DNA of 64,000 nucleotides from Streptomyces sp. B93 (lineage in GTDB: Bacteria; Actinomycetota; Actinomycetes; Streptomycetales; Streptomycetaceae). The position numbers and the translations under genes were made by a program. The stretch spans positions 247,827 through 311,826 of the forward strand of contig NZ_JAGPXL010000002.1 in assembly GCF_018070565.1 (NCBI RefSeq), given 5' to 3'. This document shows positions 25,714 to 34,381 of this stretch, one piece after another. The notes beneath the pieces are model-generated. The model saw nothing but the letters and a program-made list of their open reading frames with translations, was not told the origin of the DNA and searched no databases. The stretch's first letter is position 1. The number at the start of each line of letters is the position of its first letter.

Positions 25714-26273
25714 CTGGCGGTGCGGTTGAAACTGGTGATGTTGAGCTTGACGCCCTCTACGGTCTTGAGGGTCGTGAAGGTCTCCCCCCGGGCGGTCTGT
25801 CCGGGTTGCACGTTGGTCTCCAGCTCCGAGCCGTTCGCCACCCGCGTACCGCTCGCGTCGACCGCCTCCCACTCCCAGGAGTAGTCGGACTCCTCACTGC
25901 TGCTGTTCTTGATCGTCCAAACGACCCAGATATCGGTGATCCCGGCTTGCGAGCGGTCATCCAGCCGGAAGCTGGTGAGATCGGCACGCTCGCCCTCGGC
26001 TTCCTGCGTCTGCCCCCGCGCCGTTTGGGAGGTGGGGGAACCCGTGGGCACGGGAGTGGTGCTTTCGTCGTCGCCCCCCATCGTGGCCACGAGCACCACG
26101 ATGAGAATCACGATCACCACGGCCAGCGCGCCGAGACACCCCCAAAGACACCCACGGCTTCGCTGTTTCCTGCGCGGCGGCCCAGGGGGAGACGTCCACT
26201 GCCCGGAAGGGGGAGGCGCATCGCCCGCGCTCCCCCACCGGGGTCCGCCCGCAGGCGGCTCGTTCGCTGACAT
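25707..26273 (-). CDS. single-pass membrane protein with C-terminal FxLYD-like beta domain
   Basis: The 188-residue protein has a Pro/Gly-rich cytoplasmic N-terminus and a basic CLWGC-containing stretch. One membrane segment follows (LAVVIVILIVVLVATMG, about residues 50-66), then a Ser/Thr/Pro linker. The extracytoplasmic beta-rich domain (about 98-188: ITDIWVVWTIKNSSSEESDY, NVQPGQTARGETF, GVKLNITSFNRTA) resembles FxLYD/DUF4352-type domains. The ATG at 26273 has GGAGGAGG upstream. Its 3' end overlaps the convergent caspase gene by 7 bp. It could be part of the inserted cassette or a host envelope protein; no function can be assigned. Confidence 0.8.
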   Translation of the reverse strand: MSANEPPAGGPRWGSAGDAPPPSGQWTSPPGPPRRKQRSRGCLWGCLGALAVVIVILIVVLVATMGGDDESTTPVPTGSPTSQTARGQTQEAEGERADLTSFRLDDRSQAGITDIWVVWTIKNSSSEESDYSWEWEAVDASGTRVANGSELETNVQPGQTARGETFTTLKTVEGVKLNITSFNRTASY

Positions 26274-26371
26274 GCCTGCCTCCTCCGTAGCGGATACCGC
26301 CACGCTAGGAAGCCGGGCACCGCCCCGCGAACGGAGAGCAGCCACTCAGGCGACCGCCGCCCCTGCTCACC

Positions 26372-28336
26372 TCAGTGCGAATGCCCGCCCGACACCGACG
26401 CGGCGTTCTTGACCGTGAGAGGGAGCAGCTTCTTGCCCGTGGGGCCGATTTGAATGGCCGTGTCCATCTGCGGGCACACCCCGCAATCGAAGCACGGGGT
26501 CCAGCGGCAGTCCTCGACCTCCGTCTCGTCGAGGGCGTCCTGCCAGTCCTCCCAGAGCCAGTCCTTGTCGAGGCCGGAGTCGAGGTGGTCCCAGGGGAGG
26601 ACCTCCTCGTAGGAGCGCTCGCGGGTGGTGTACCAGTCGACGTCGACGCCGTAGGGGGCGAGGGCCTTGTCGGCGCAGGCCATCCAGCGGTCGTAGGAGA
26701 AGTGCTCGCGCCAGCCGTCGAAGCGGCCGCCGTCGTCGTAGACGGCGCGGATGACGGCGCCGATGCGGCGGTCGCCGCGGGAGAGGAGGCCCTCGACGAT
26801 GCCGGGCTTGCCGTCGTGGTAGCGGAAGCCGATGGAGCGGCCGTACCTCTTGTCGCCGCGGATCTTGTCGCGGAGCTTGGTCAGGCGGGCGTCGGTCTCC
26901 TCGGCGGAGAGCTGCGGGGCCCACTGGAAGGGGGTGTGCGGCTTGGGGACGAAGCCGCCGATGGAGACCGTGCAGCGGATGTCGTTGGAGCCCGAGACCT
27001 CGCGGCCCTTGGCGATGACCTTCGTCGCCATGTCGGCGATCTGGAGGACGTCGTCGTCGGTCTCCGTGGGCAGGCCGCACATGAAGTACAGCTTCACCTG
27101 GCGCCAGCCGTTGCCGTAGGCCGTCGCGACCGTCCGGATCAGGTCGTCCTCCGAGACCATCTTGTTGATGACCTTGCGGATGCGTTCCGAGCCGCCCTCG
27201 GGGGCGAAGGTGAGGCCGGAGCGGCGGCCGTTGCGGGTCAGCTCGTTGGCCAGGTCGATGTTGAAGGCGTCGACGCGGGTGGAGGGGAGGGACAGGCCGA
27301 TCTTGTCCTCCTCGTAGCGGTCCGCCAGGCCCTTGGCGATGTCGCCGATCTCCGAGTGGTCCGCGGAGGAGAGGGAGAGGAGACCGACCTCTTCGAAGCC
27401 CGTGGCCTTCAGGCCCTTCTCGACCATGTCGCCGATGCCGGTGATGGAGCGTTCGCGGACCGGGCGGGTGATCATGCCCGCCTGGCAGAAGCGGCAGCCG
27501 CGGGTGCAGCCGCGGAAGATCTCCACCGACATGCGTTCGTGGACGGTCTCGGCCAGGGGGACCAGCGGCTGCTTGGGGTACGGCCATTCGTCCAGGTCCA
27601 TCACCGTGTGCTTGGAGACCCGCCACGGCACGCCGGACTTGTTGGGGACCACGCGGGCGATACGGCCGTCGGGGAGGTACTCGACGTCGTAGAAACCGGG
27701 GACGTACACGCCGCCGGTCTTCGCCAGGCGGAAGAGGAGTTCCTCGCGGCCGCCGGGGCGGCCCTCCGCCTTCCAGGCGCGGATGATGTCGGTGATCTCC
27801 AGCACGGCCTGCTCGCCGTCGCCGATCACCGCGCAGTCGATGAAGTCCGCGATCGGCTCGGGGTTGAAGGCCGCGTGGCCGCCCGCCAGCACGATCGGGT
27901 CGTCGAGACCGCGGTCCTTGGACTCCAGCGGGATGCCTGACAGGTCGAGCGCCGTGAGCAGGTTGGTGTAGCCCAGCTCCGTGGAGAAGCTGACGCCCAG
28001 CACGTCGAAGGCCTTCACCGGGCGGTGCGAGTCGACCGTGAACTGGGGGACCCGGTGCTCGCGCATCAGGGCCTCCAGGTCCGGCCACACGCTGTAGGTG
28101 CGTTCGGCGAGGACGCCCGCGCGCTCGTTGAGGACCTCGTAGAGGATCATGACGCCCTGGTTGGGCAGCCCGACCTCGTAGGCGTCCGGGTACATGAGCG
28201 CCCAGCGCACGTCGCACTCGTCCCAGGGCTTGACGGTGGAGTTCAGTTCACCACCGACGTACTGGATCGGCTTCTGCACATGCGGGAGCAGAGCTTCAAG
28301 CTGCGGGAACACCGACTCAGCTGGCTCGACAGACAT
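26372..28336 (-). CDS. TIGR03960 family B12-binding-domain radical SAM protein
   Basis: The 654-residue protein has an N-terminal B12-binding-like domain (about 30-190: ALMYPDAYEVGLPNQGVMILY, DVLGVSFSTELGYTN). The radical SAM domain has its 4Fe-4S cysteines at C277, C281 and C284 (RGCTRGCRFCQAG), and FAPEGGSERIRKVINK is a further core motif. A Cys-containing C-terminus (CRWTPCFDCGVCPQMD) may bind a second cluster. It normally pairs with the TIGR03936 protein, here at 21353; the substrate is not established. The ATG at 28336 has GAAAG 7 nt upstream. The downstream end is close to the inserted membrane-protein gene at 25707. Confidence 0.92.
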   Translation of the reverse strand: MSVEPAESVFPQLEALLPHVQKPIQYVGGELNSTVKPWDECDVRWALMYPDAYEVGLPNQGVMILYEVLNERAGVLAERTYSVWPDLEALMREHRVPQFTVDSHRPVKAFDVLGVSFSTELGYTNLLTALDLSGIPLESKDRGLDDPIVLAGGHAAFNPEPIADFIDCAVIGDGEQAVLEITDIIRAWKAEGRPGGREELLFRLAKTGGVYVPGFYDVEYLPDGRIARVVPNKSGVPWRVSKHTVMDLDEWPYPKQPLVPLAETVHERMSVEIFRGCTRGCRFCQAGMITRPVRERSITGIGDMVEKGLKATGFEEVGLLSLSSADHSEIGDIAKGLADRYEEDKIGLSLPSTRVDAFNIDLANELTRNGRRSGLTFAPEGGSERIRKVINKMVSEDDLIRTVATAYGNGWRQVKLYFMCGLPTETDDDVLQIADMATKVIAKGREVSGSNDIRCTVSIGGFVPKPHTPFQWAPQLSAEETDARLTKLRDKIRGDKRYGRSIGFRYHDGKPGIVEGLLSRGDRRIGAVIRAVYDDGGRFDGWREHFSYDRWMACADKALAPYGVDVDWYTTRERSYEEVLPWDHLDSGLDKDWLWEDWQDALDETEVEDCRWTPCFDCGVCPQMDTAIQIGPTGKKLLPLTVKNAASVSGGHSH

Positions 28337-28405
28337 CGTGGGACTTTCGTGAGCTGACAGGGGTGACCATCAAGCCTAACGCGGCCCACGAGTGTCTCGG
28401 GACGG

Positions 28406-29926
28406 TCAGCCGTCCCGTTGCCGTCCGATCGCCGCCCACATCACCGGCAGGTCCGTCTCCGCCCGCGTCGCACGCTGCTCCTCCCTGCCGTAGAGCAGGC
28501 CGTAGGTGAAGGCGCTCTCGCCCGCCGCGTGGGCCTGGCGGGCCAGGTCGCGCAGGGCCTCGCGGGACATCACGCTGTCCTGGTGCTCGCCCAGCAGGCC
28601 CTGGAGCGACTTCATGGACTTGGTCAGGGCCGCGGCCGGCTCGCCCAGGGCGGGCGTCGCCGCCTCCGCCGCGTACCGGGTCCGCTTGGCCTTCTTGCGC
28701 GCCTCGTGCAGCGCCAGGTCGCGGTCCTGGCCGGCCGGGAGGTCCAGGGCCCGGTCGACCAGGGCGGCGAGGGCCTTGAAGTCCTTGTCCACGGTCCTCG
28801 CTATCGCCTTCTCCGGCGCCGCCCCGGCCGCCTTCAGCAGTGGTGGGTCGGCGAGCAGGGCGTCGAGGGTGTCGAGGAGGGTGAGATAGCGGCCGCCGTC
28901 CAGTACGGCGATCATGCGGCGGCGTGAGCCGGAGCGCCGGGCGTGGGACCAGGTGCGCAGCCGGGTGCGGACCGGGCCGGTGACCAGGGGGCGGGGGATC
29001 TCGCCGAGGAGGGTCGTGAGGCGTTCGGTCAGGACCTCCTGGTCGCGGCCCGCGCCCAGCTCGGCGGCCAGCCACTTCAGCTCCTCGCCGATGGGGTCGG
29101 TGACGGTGCGGTCCAGGACCTTGCCGTAGCTGCGGAAGGCGCTGCGCATCCGGCGGGTGGCGACCCGCATGGAGTGCACCGAGTCGTGGGCGTCCTGGCG
29201 TACGGCCGGGTCGAGGCGGACGATCGCGTCGCGCTGGGCGCGGAGGTAGGCGAGGACGTGATCGCCGGTGGTGACGGGGGCCGGGGGGCGTGCCTTCTTG
29301 CGTTCGCCGCGCTTGCGTCCGTCCTTGCCCGCTCCGGTCTCCTTCAGCGCCCGGGACAGCTTGGAGGAGGACTTCGAGGGCCGTACGCCCGCCTTGCGCA
29401 GACGTTTCTCCACCTTGTCGAGGAAGGCCGGGTCGCCGCCGTCGGCCAGTTCCACCTCGATCTCGGTCCACTGGGCGGCGCCCGCTCCCCCGCTGAGCCG
29501 CTCGGCGTGCACCGCGTCGACGCTGACCTCGGCGAGCAGCGTCCCGTCGGCGTCGACGAGGTGCCGGATGTCCCGGGCGGACCGCAGCCGGATGACGGGC
29601 AGCAGCCCGGCTTCGCGCACCCGGGAGCGGACGAGCCCGGCGAGGGTGCGGGGCAGGGTGTCGGAGAGCGGCGCCTGGATCTCGTCGCGCACTCCGGGTG
29701 CGACCGGGAACTTCAGGTGCCATCCCGCGTCGGTGCCGCCGGTGCGGCGGCGCAGGGTCATGGAGTTCGCGGCGAGGCGCTGGTCCGCGGTGTCGTAGTA
29801 GGTGGCGTCGAGGTCGGCGACGCCCTTGTCCAGGACGGCCGCGACCCCGGCGACTCCGGTCAGGTCGGGCAGCCCGCTCTCGTCGGATTCGTACTTGCGC
29901 TCGATCTCGCGTTTCGTCTCCGCCAT
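28406..29926 (-). CDS. CYTH and CHAD domain-containing protein
   Basis: The 506-residue cytosolic protein opens with the CYTH triphosphate-tunnel signature EIERKYE at residues 7-13 (the ExExK motif), and basic and acidic residues of the tunnel follow to about 205. From about 220 a CHAD domain begins: helices with conserved histidines such as AHDSVHSMRVATRRMRSAFR and ALHEARKKAKRTRYAAEA. CYTH proteins hydrolyse inorganic triphosphate or nucleoside triphosphates, and CHAD domains bind polyphosphate, so a role in polyphosphate or triphosphate metabolism is likely. The ATG at 29926 gives the standard start. It lies 69 nt upstream of the TIGR03960 gene and downstream of rodA. Confidence 0.95.
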   Translation of the reverse strand: MAETKREIERKYESDESGLPDLTGVAGVAAVLDKGVADLDATYYDTADQRLAANSMTLRRRTGGTDAGWHLKFPVAPGVRDEIQAPLSDTLPRTLAGLVRSRVREAGLLPVIRLRSARDIRHLVDADGTLLAEVSVDAVHAERLSGGAGAAQWTEIEVELADGGDPAFLDKVEKRLRKAGVRPSKSSSKLSRALKETGAGKDGRKRGERKKARPPAPVTTGDHVLAYLRAQRDAIVRLDPAVRQDAHDSVHSMRVATRRMRSAFRSYGKVLDRTVTDPIGEELKWLAAELGAGRDQEVLTERLTTLLGEIPRPLVTGPVRTRLRTWSHARRSGSRRRMIAVLDGGRYLTLLDTLDALLADPPLLKAAGAAPEKAIARTVDKDFKALAALVDRALDLPAGQDRDLALHEARKKAKRTRYAAEAATPALGEPAAALTKSMKSLQGLLGEHQDSVMSREALRDLARQAHAAGESAFTYGLLYGREEQRATRAETDLPVMWAAIGRQRDG

Positions 29927-30015
29927 GACCTGAATCTAGTGGCCGGGCGACCGTTACGGCAGGGTCAACTTCCGCTGAATCACCGACCAACGGCCGCTTG
30001 TCCGCGGCGGTGTCC

Positions 30016-31215
30016 CTACGCCGACATCGGCCGCTGCACTCTGATCGACTGCAACAGCCCGACCGCCACCCAGGTCGCGAACATCGACGAGCCTCCGTAC
30101 GACACGAACGGCAGCGGCAGACCGGTGACCGGCATGATGCCGAGGGTCATGCCGATGTTCTCGAAGGCCTGGAAGGCGAACCAGGCGACGATCCCGGCGG
30201 CGACGATCGTGCCGTACAGCTCGGTCGTCTCCCGGGCGATCCGGCAGGCCCGCCACATGACGACGCCGAGCAGCAGGATGATCAGACCGCCACCGACGAA
30301 GCCGAGTTCCTCCCCGGCGACGGTGAACACGAAGTCGGTCTGCTGTTCCGGCACGAACTGGCCGGTGGTCTGTGAGCCCTGGAAGAGCCCGGAGCCGGTG
30401 AGGCCGCCGGAGCCGATGGCGATGCGGGCCTGGTTGGTGTTGTAGCCGACGCCCGCGGGGTCCAGCTCCGGGTTGGCGAAGGCCGCGAAGCGGTTGATCT
30501 GGTAGTCGTCGAGGATGTGCAGCTGCCAGACCGCGATCGCGCCGATCGCGCCACTGCCGATCAGCCCGAAGATCCACCGGTTGGACGCCCCGGAGGCGAG
30601 CAGCACCCCGAGCACGATGATCACCATGACCATGACCGAGCCGAGGTCCGGCATCAGCATCACGATCAGCATGGGCACCGCGGCCAGGCCGAGGGCCTGG
30701 AGCACGGTCCGGTGGTCCGGGTACTGCTTGTCGCCCGCGTCGACCCGGGCCGCCAGCAGCATCGCCATCCCCAGGATGATCGTGACCTTCACGAACTCCG
30801 AGGGCTGGAGCGAGAAGCCGCCGCCAAGCTGGATCCAGGAGTGGGCGCCGTTGACGGTGGAGCCCAGCGGGGTGAGCACCAGCAGGATCAGGAAGACGGA
30901 GATGCCGTACAGGATCGGCACGGCCGTGCGCAGGGTGCGGTGGCCGAGCCAGACCGTGCCGGCCATCAGGGCGAACCCGATGCCGGTGTTGAGCAGGTGG
31001 CGGACGAGGAAGTAGTAGGGGTCGCCCTGGTTCAGCTCGGTGCGGTTGCGGGTCGCCGAGTAGACGAGGACGGAGCCGATCAGGGAGAGGGCGATCGCCG
31101 CGAACAGTATCGGCCAGTCGAGGCGGCGGGCGAGCGAGTCGCGGGCGAGCAGCCGCGTCCAGCCCGCGCGTTCGGGCCCGTATCCGGAGACCTGGAAGCT
31201 GTTCGCGCCGGTCAT
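30016..31215 (-). CDS. rodA: rod-shape-determining RodA/FtsW/SpoVE family glycosyltransferase
   Basis: The 399-residue SEDS-family membrane protein polymerises lipid II together with its partner penicillin-binding protein. About ten transmembrane segments are visible (for example WPILFAAIALSLIGSVLVYSA, AVPMLIVMLMPDLGSVMVMV). The catalytic-loop region NGAHSWIQLGGGFSLQPSEF and the C-terminal GLPLPFVSYGGSSM are family signatures. The ATG at 31215 overlaps the pbp2 stop as ATGA, so the two subunits are translationally coupled. This is the Streptomyces gene often called sfr, active in spore-wall synthesis with MreBCD. Confidence 0.93.
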   Translation of the reverse strand: MTGANSFQVSGYGPERAGWTRLLARDSLARRLDWPILFAAIALSLIGSVLVYSATRNRTELNQGDPYYFLVRHLLNTGIGFALMAGTVWLGHRTLRTAVPILYGISVFLILLVLTPLGSTVNGAHSWIQLGGGFSLQPSEFVKVTIILGMAMLLAARVDAGDKQYPDHRTVLQALGLAAVPMLIVMLMPDLGSVMVMVIIVLGVLLASGASNRWIFGLIGSGAIGAIAVWQLHILDDYQINRFAAFANPELDPAGVGYNTNQARIAIGSGGLTGSGLFQGSQTTGQFVPEQQTDFVFTVAGEELGFVGGGLIILLLGVVMWRACRIARETTELYGTIVAAGIVAWFAFQAFENIGMTLGIMPVTGLPLPFVSYGGSSMFATWVAVGLLQSIRVQRPMSA

Positions 31216-33458
31216 GCCGCTCCCCTTCGCTTCCCGCGCCGCTGCCGCCTGCGGGTGTCCCGGTTGCCGGCCGTCGGCTCCTGGACGGTGGCCGCGACCT
31301 GCTGCTGGTCGGCCGGGTTCTCCGGGCCCTTCTGGTAGGCCTGCTGGTCCTTGGCCGGGTCCTTGGAGATCTTCGGGGCGACGATGGAGCCGTCCGTCTT
31401 GATCTTCGGCAGGTTCTTCTGCGGGGTGGGCAGCAGGGCGTTCTTCTTGTTGATGGTGCCGTCGTCGGAGACGCCGTACAGCGCGTCGTAGATGTTGCGG
31501 ACGGCGGGGCCCGAGGCGCCGGAGCCGGTGCCGCCCTGGGAGATCGTCATGACGATCGCGTAGTCCTCGGTGTAGGTGGCGAACCACGACGTCGTCTGCT
31601 TGCCGTAGACCTCGGCGGTGCCGGTCTTGGCGTGCATCTCGATCTCGTCCTGCGGCCAGCCGCCGAAGCGCCAGGCGGCGGTGCCTCGGGTGGCGACGCC
31701 CGCGAGGGCGTCGTCCATCTTGGCGAGGGTCTGCTTGTCGACCGGCAGCTTGCCGTGCGCCTTGGGCTTGATCTCGGTGACCTGCTTGCCGTCGGGGCTG
31801 ATGATGGCCTTGCCGACGGTCGGGTCGTAGAGGGTGCCGCCGTTGGCGATGGCGGCGTAGATGGTGGCCATCTGGACGGGGGTCACGAGCGTGTCGCCCT
31901 GGCCGATGGAGTAGTTGATCTCGTCACCGGCGCGCATCTTGTTGCCTTCGAGGCAGTTCTCGTAGGCGATCTGCTCGACGTAGTCGCCGTCCTTCTTGCC
32001 GGTCTTGCACCAGGCGTCCTTGTTGGCCGTCCAGTAGTTCTGCTTCCAGTCGCGGTCGGGGACGCGGCCGGTGACCTCGTTGGGCAGGTCGATGCCGGTC
32101 TCCTTGCCGAGGCCGAACTGGTGGGCGGCCTTGTAGAACCAGTCCTTCGGCTTGTTCTTGGGATTGATGCCCCCGTCGCGCTGCCACTCCTGGTGCGCGA
32201 GCCGGTAGTAGACGGTGTCGCAGGAGACCTCCAGCGCGCGGCCGAGGTCGATCGCGCCGTGGTTCTGGGACTCGAAGTTCTTGAAGACCTGACCGCCCAC
32301 GGAGTACGAGCTGGAGCACTCGTAGTTGCCGTCGAAGTCGTACCCGGCCTGCACGGCGGCGGCCGTGGAGACCACCTTGAAGATGGAGCCGGGCGCCGCC
32401 TGACCCTGTATGGCGCGGTTGAGCAGCGGGTAGTTGGAGGACTTGCCGGTGAGCTTCTTGTAGTCCTTGGCGGAGATGCCGCCCACCCACGCGTTCGGGT
32501 CGTAGGTCGGGTTGGACGCCATGGCGACGACCCTGCCCGTCTTGGCCTCCATCACGACGACGGCGCCGGCGTCGGCCTTGTACCGCTCGTTGGTGTTGCG
32601 GTCCCACTCGGTGCGGGCGACCTTCATCGCCTCGTTCAGCTCGTACTCCGCGACTCGCTGGACACGGGCGTCGATGCTGGTGACCAGGTTGGACCCGGGC
32701 TCCGCCTCGTCCGACTCGGCCTGGCCGATGACACGGCCGAGGTTGTCGACCTCGTAGCGGGTGACTCCGGCCTTGCCGCGCAACTCCTTGTCGTACTGAC
32801 GCTCGAGGCCGTTGCGGCCGACCTGGTCGGAGCGGAGGAAGGGCGAGTCGGTGTCCTGGGCCTGCTGGATCTCCTCGTCGGTGACCGGGGAGAGGTAGCC
32901 GAGGACCTGGGCGGTGTTGGCCTGGCCGGGGCTCGCGTAGCGGCGCACCGCCTGCGGCTCGGCGGTGATGCCGGGGAAGTCCTCGGCGCGCTCACGGATC
33001 TGGAGGGCCTGCTTGGGGGTGGCCTCGTCGGTGATGGGGATGGGCTGGTACGGCGAGCCGTTCCAGCAGGGCTGCGGGGTTTCGGCGTCGCACAGCCGGA
33101 CCTTCTCCATGACCTCCTTCGGCTCCATGCCGAGGACGCCCGCGAGCTTGGTGAGGACGGCCTTGCCGTCGTCCTTCATCTTCAGCAGGTCGGTGCGGGA
33201 GGCGGAGACCACCAGCCGGGTCTCGTTGTCGGCGAGGGCCACGCCACGCGCGTCGAGGATCGAGCCGCGCACGGCGGGCTGGACGACCTGCTGGACGTGG
33301 TTGCCGGAGGCCTCCTTGGCGTACTCGGAGCCCTCGCGGATCTGGAGGTACCACAGACGGCCGCCGAGGGTGGCCAGCAGGGAGAGGACGAGGATCTGGA
33401 CGATGACGAGCCGGGTCTGGACCCGTGGGGTCCGGCCGGTCTCGGGGATGTTGGTCAC
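31212..33458 (-). CDS. mrdA: penicillin-binding protein 2 (class B transpeptidase)
   Basis: The 748-residue protein has one N-terminal membrane anchor (LVIVQILVLSLLATLGGRLWY), a dimerisation/pedestal domain to about residue 290, then the transpeptidase. The acylated serine is S358 in GSIFK (SxxK with K361), an SxD in EVSCDTVYYRLA stands where SxN is usual, and the KTG box is AKTGTAE near residue 606. The C-terminal tail after about residue 665 is low complexity, rich in Gln, Pro and basic residues. It cross-links the peptidoglycan made by the coupled RodA. It is preceded by a 233-nt interval with short tandem repeats, so it may have its own promoter apart from mreBCD. Confidence 0.95.
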   Translation of the reverse strand: MTNIPETGRTPRVQTRLVIVQILVLSLLATLGGRLWYLQIREGSEYAKEASGNHVQQVVQPAVRGSILDARGVALADNETRLVVSASRTDLLKMKDDGKAVLTKLAGVLGMEPKEVMEKVRLCDAETPQPCWNGSPYQPIPITDEATPKQALQIRERAEDFPGITAEPQAVRRYASPGQANTAQVLGYLSPVTDEEIQQAQDTDSPFLRSDQVGRNGLERQYDKELRGKAGVTRYEVDNLGRVIGQAESDEAEPGSNLVTSIDARVQRVAEYELNEAMKVARTEWDRNTNERYKADAGAVVVMEAKTGRVVAMASNPTYDPNAWVGGISAKDYKKLTGKSSNYPLLNRAIQGQAAPGSIFKVVSTAAAVQAGYDFDGNYECSSSYSVGGQVFKNFESQNHGAIDLGRALEVSCDTVYYRLAHQEWQRDGGINPKNKPKDWFYKAAHQFGLGKETGIDLPNEVTGRVPDRDWKQNYWTANKDAWCKTGKKDGDYVEQIAYENCLEGNKMRAGDEINYSIGQGDTLVTPVQMATIYAAIANGGTLYDPTVGKAIISPDGKQVTEIKPKAHGKLPVDKQTLAKMDDALAGVATRGTAAWRFGGWPQDEIEMHAKTGTAEVYGKQTTSWFATYTEDYAIVMTISQGGTGSGASGPAVRNIYDALYGVSDDGTINKKNALLPTPQKNLPKIKTDGSIVAPKISKDPAKDQQAYQKGPENPADQQQVAATVQEPTAGNRDTRRRQRRGKRRGAA

Positions 33459-33519
33459 TGCGGCTGCCTCCCCCTCTCAGTACGTGTGCGAGCGGCCGTG
33501 CACGGTGGTGGTCGCGTCG

Positions 33520-33594
33520 GGTGCGATCGAAAGCCCCGCGGCCGAAAGCCGGGCGATCGACAGTCCCGTGACCGAAGGCCCCGTGACCGAACGC
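33520..33594. repeat. five 15-bp tandem repeats between mreD and pbp2
   Basis: Units start at 33520, 33535, 33550, 33565 and 33580. The last two differ by one base (CCCGTGACCGAAGGC and CCCGTGACCGAACGC); the earlier three are degenerate. The array is in the 233-nt gap upstream of pbp2 and belongs to no supported gene. Confidence 0.65.
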
Positions 33595-33691
33595 CGTGCG
33601 AGTGATCTGTGCGTGTGTACGAGTGAGGAACGCCCGGCCCGCAGGCCACGGTTCCGCCCGCACTCACCCGTCCGGGTGAACTCGCCCGTCC

Positions 33692-34366
33692 TCACAGCCG
33701 CTTGACCCCCTTGATGCGTCCGGCCCGCGCCACCCGCGCCCGCGCCGCCTTCACCTTCAGCCCGCCCAGCCCGCCGCGCTGCGCGCCGATCCGCAGACCC
33801 GTACCGGAGGACAGCCAGCCGTAGGAGATGTCGGACGGGGCGGCGGAGTTGGCCTCCAGCGGGTCGTTCTCGGCGCGCCGGGCCAGCGCCATCACCCCGG
33901 GGACGACGAACGGTGCCAGCAGCAGGTCGTACAGGGCGGCCGTGAACAGCAGGCTGCCCAGGCCCACATGGCGGGCGGCGGTGTCGCCGACGAGGGCGCC
34001 GACACCCGCGTACAGCAGCGTCGTACCGACGGCCGCCACCACGACCACGGCCATCGGCCCGGTCGCCGACTTCAGGCGGCCGTTCTCCGGTCTGACCAGC
34101 CCGGCGAGGTACCCGACGACGGACAGCACCAGCGCGTACCGGCCGACGGCGTGGTCGGCCGGCGGGGCGAGGTCGATCAGCAGTCCGGCGCCGAAGCCGA
34201 CGAGGGCGCCGCCGACATGGCCGTAGACGAGGGCCAGGCCGAGCACGGTGAGCAGCACCAGGTCGGGTACGGCGCCCGGGAGGTGCAGCCGGGCGAGGAC
34301 GCTCACCTGGAGCACCAGGGCCACCACGACCAGCGCGGAGGAGAGCAGGATCCGGTTGAAGCGCAT
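33692..34366 (-). CDS. mreD: rod shape-determining protein MreD
   Basis: The 224-residue integral membrane protein has five or six hydrophobic segments (ILLSSALVVVALVLQVSVLA, PDLVLLTVLGLALVYGHVGGA, YALVLSVVGYLAGLV, LLFTAALYDLLLAPFVVPGV). After about residue 165 it has a basic cytoplasmic tail that is longer than in rod-shaped bacteria. It bridges MreC and the synthetic machinery. Its start is 15 nt downstream of mreC, in the same operon. Confidence 0.94.
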   Translation of the reverse strand: MRFNRILLSSALVVVALVLQVSVLARLHLPGAVPDLVLLTVLGLALVYGHVGGALVGFGAGLLIDLAPPADHAVGRYALVLSVVGYLAGLVRPENGRLKSATGPMAVVVVAAVGTTLLYAGVGALVGDTAARHVGLGSLLFTAALYDLLLAPFVVPGVMALARRAENDPLEANSAAPSDISYGWLSSGTGLRIGAQRGGLGGLKVKAARARVARAGRIKGVKRL

Positions 34367-34381
34367 GAGTGACAGCTCCCC

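Noticed and set aside
33477..33691. Coding extension joining the 15-bp repeats to pbp2 or mreD
   Set aside because: Neither gene can be extended in frame from a plausible start, and the pentapeptide repeats differ by frame without sign of selection.
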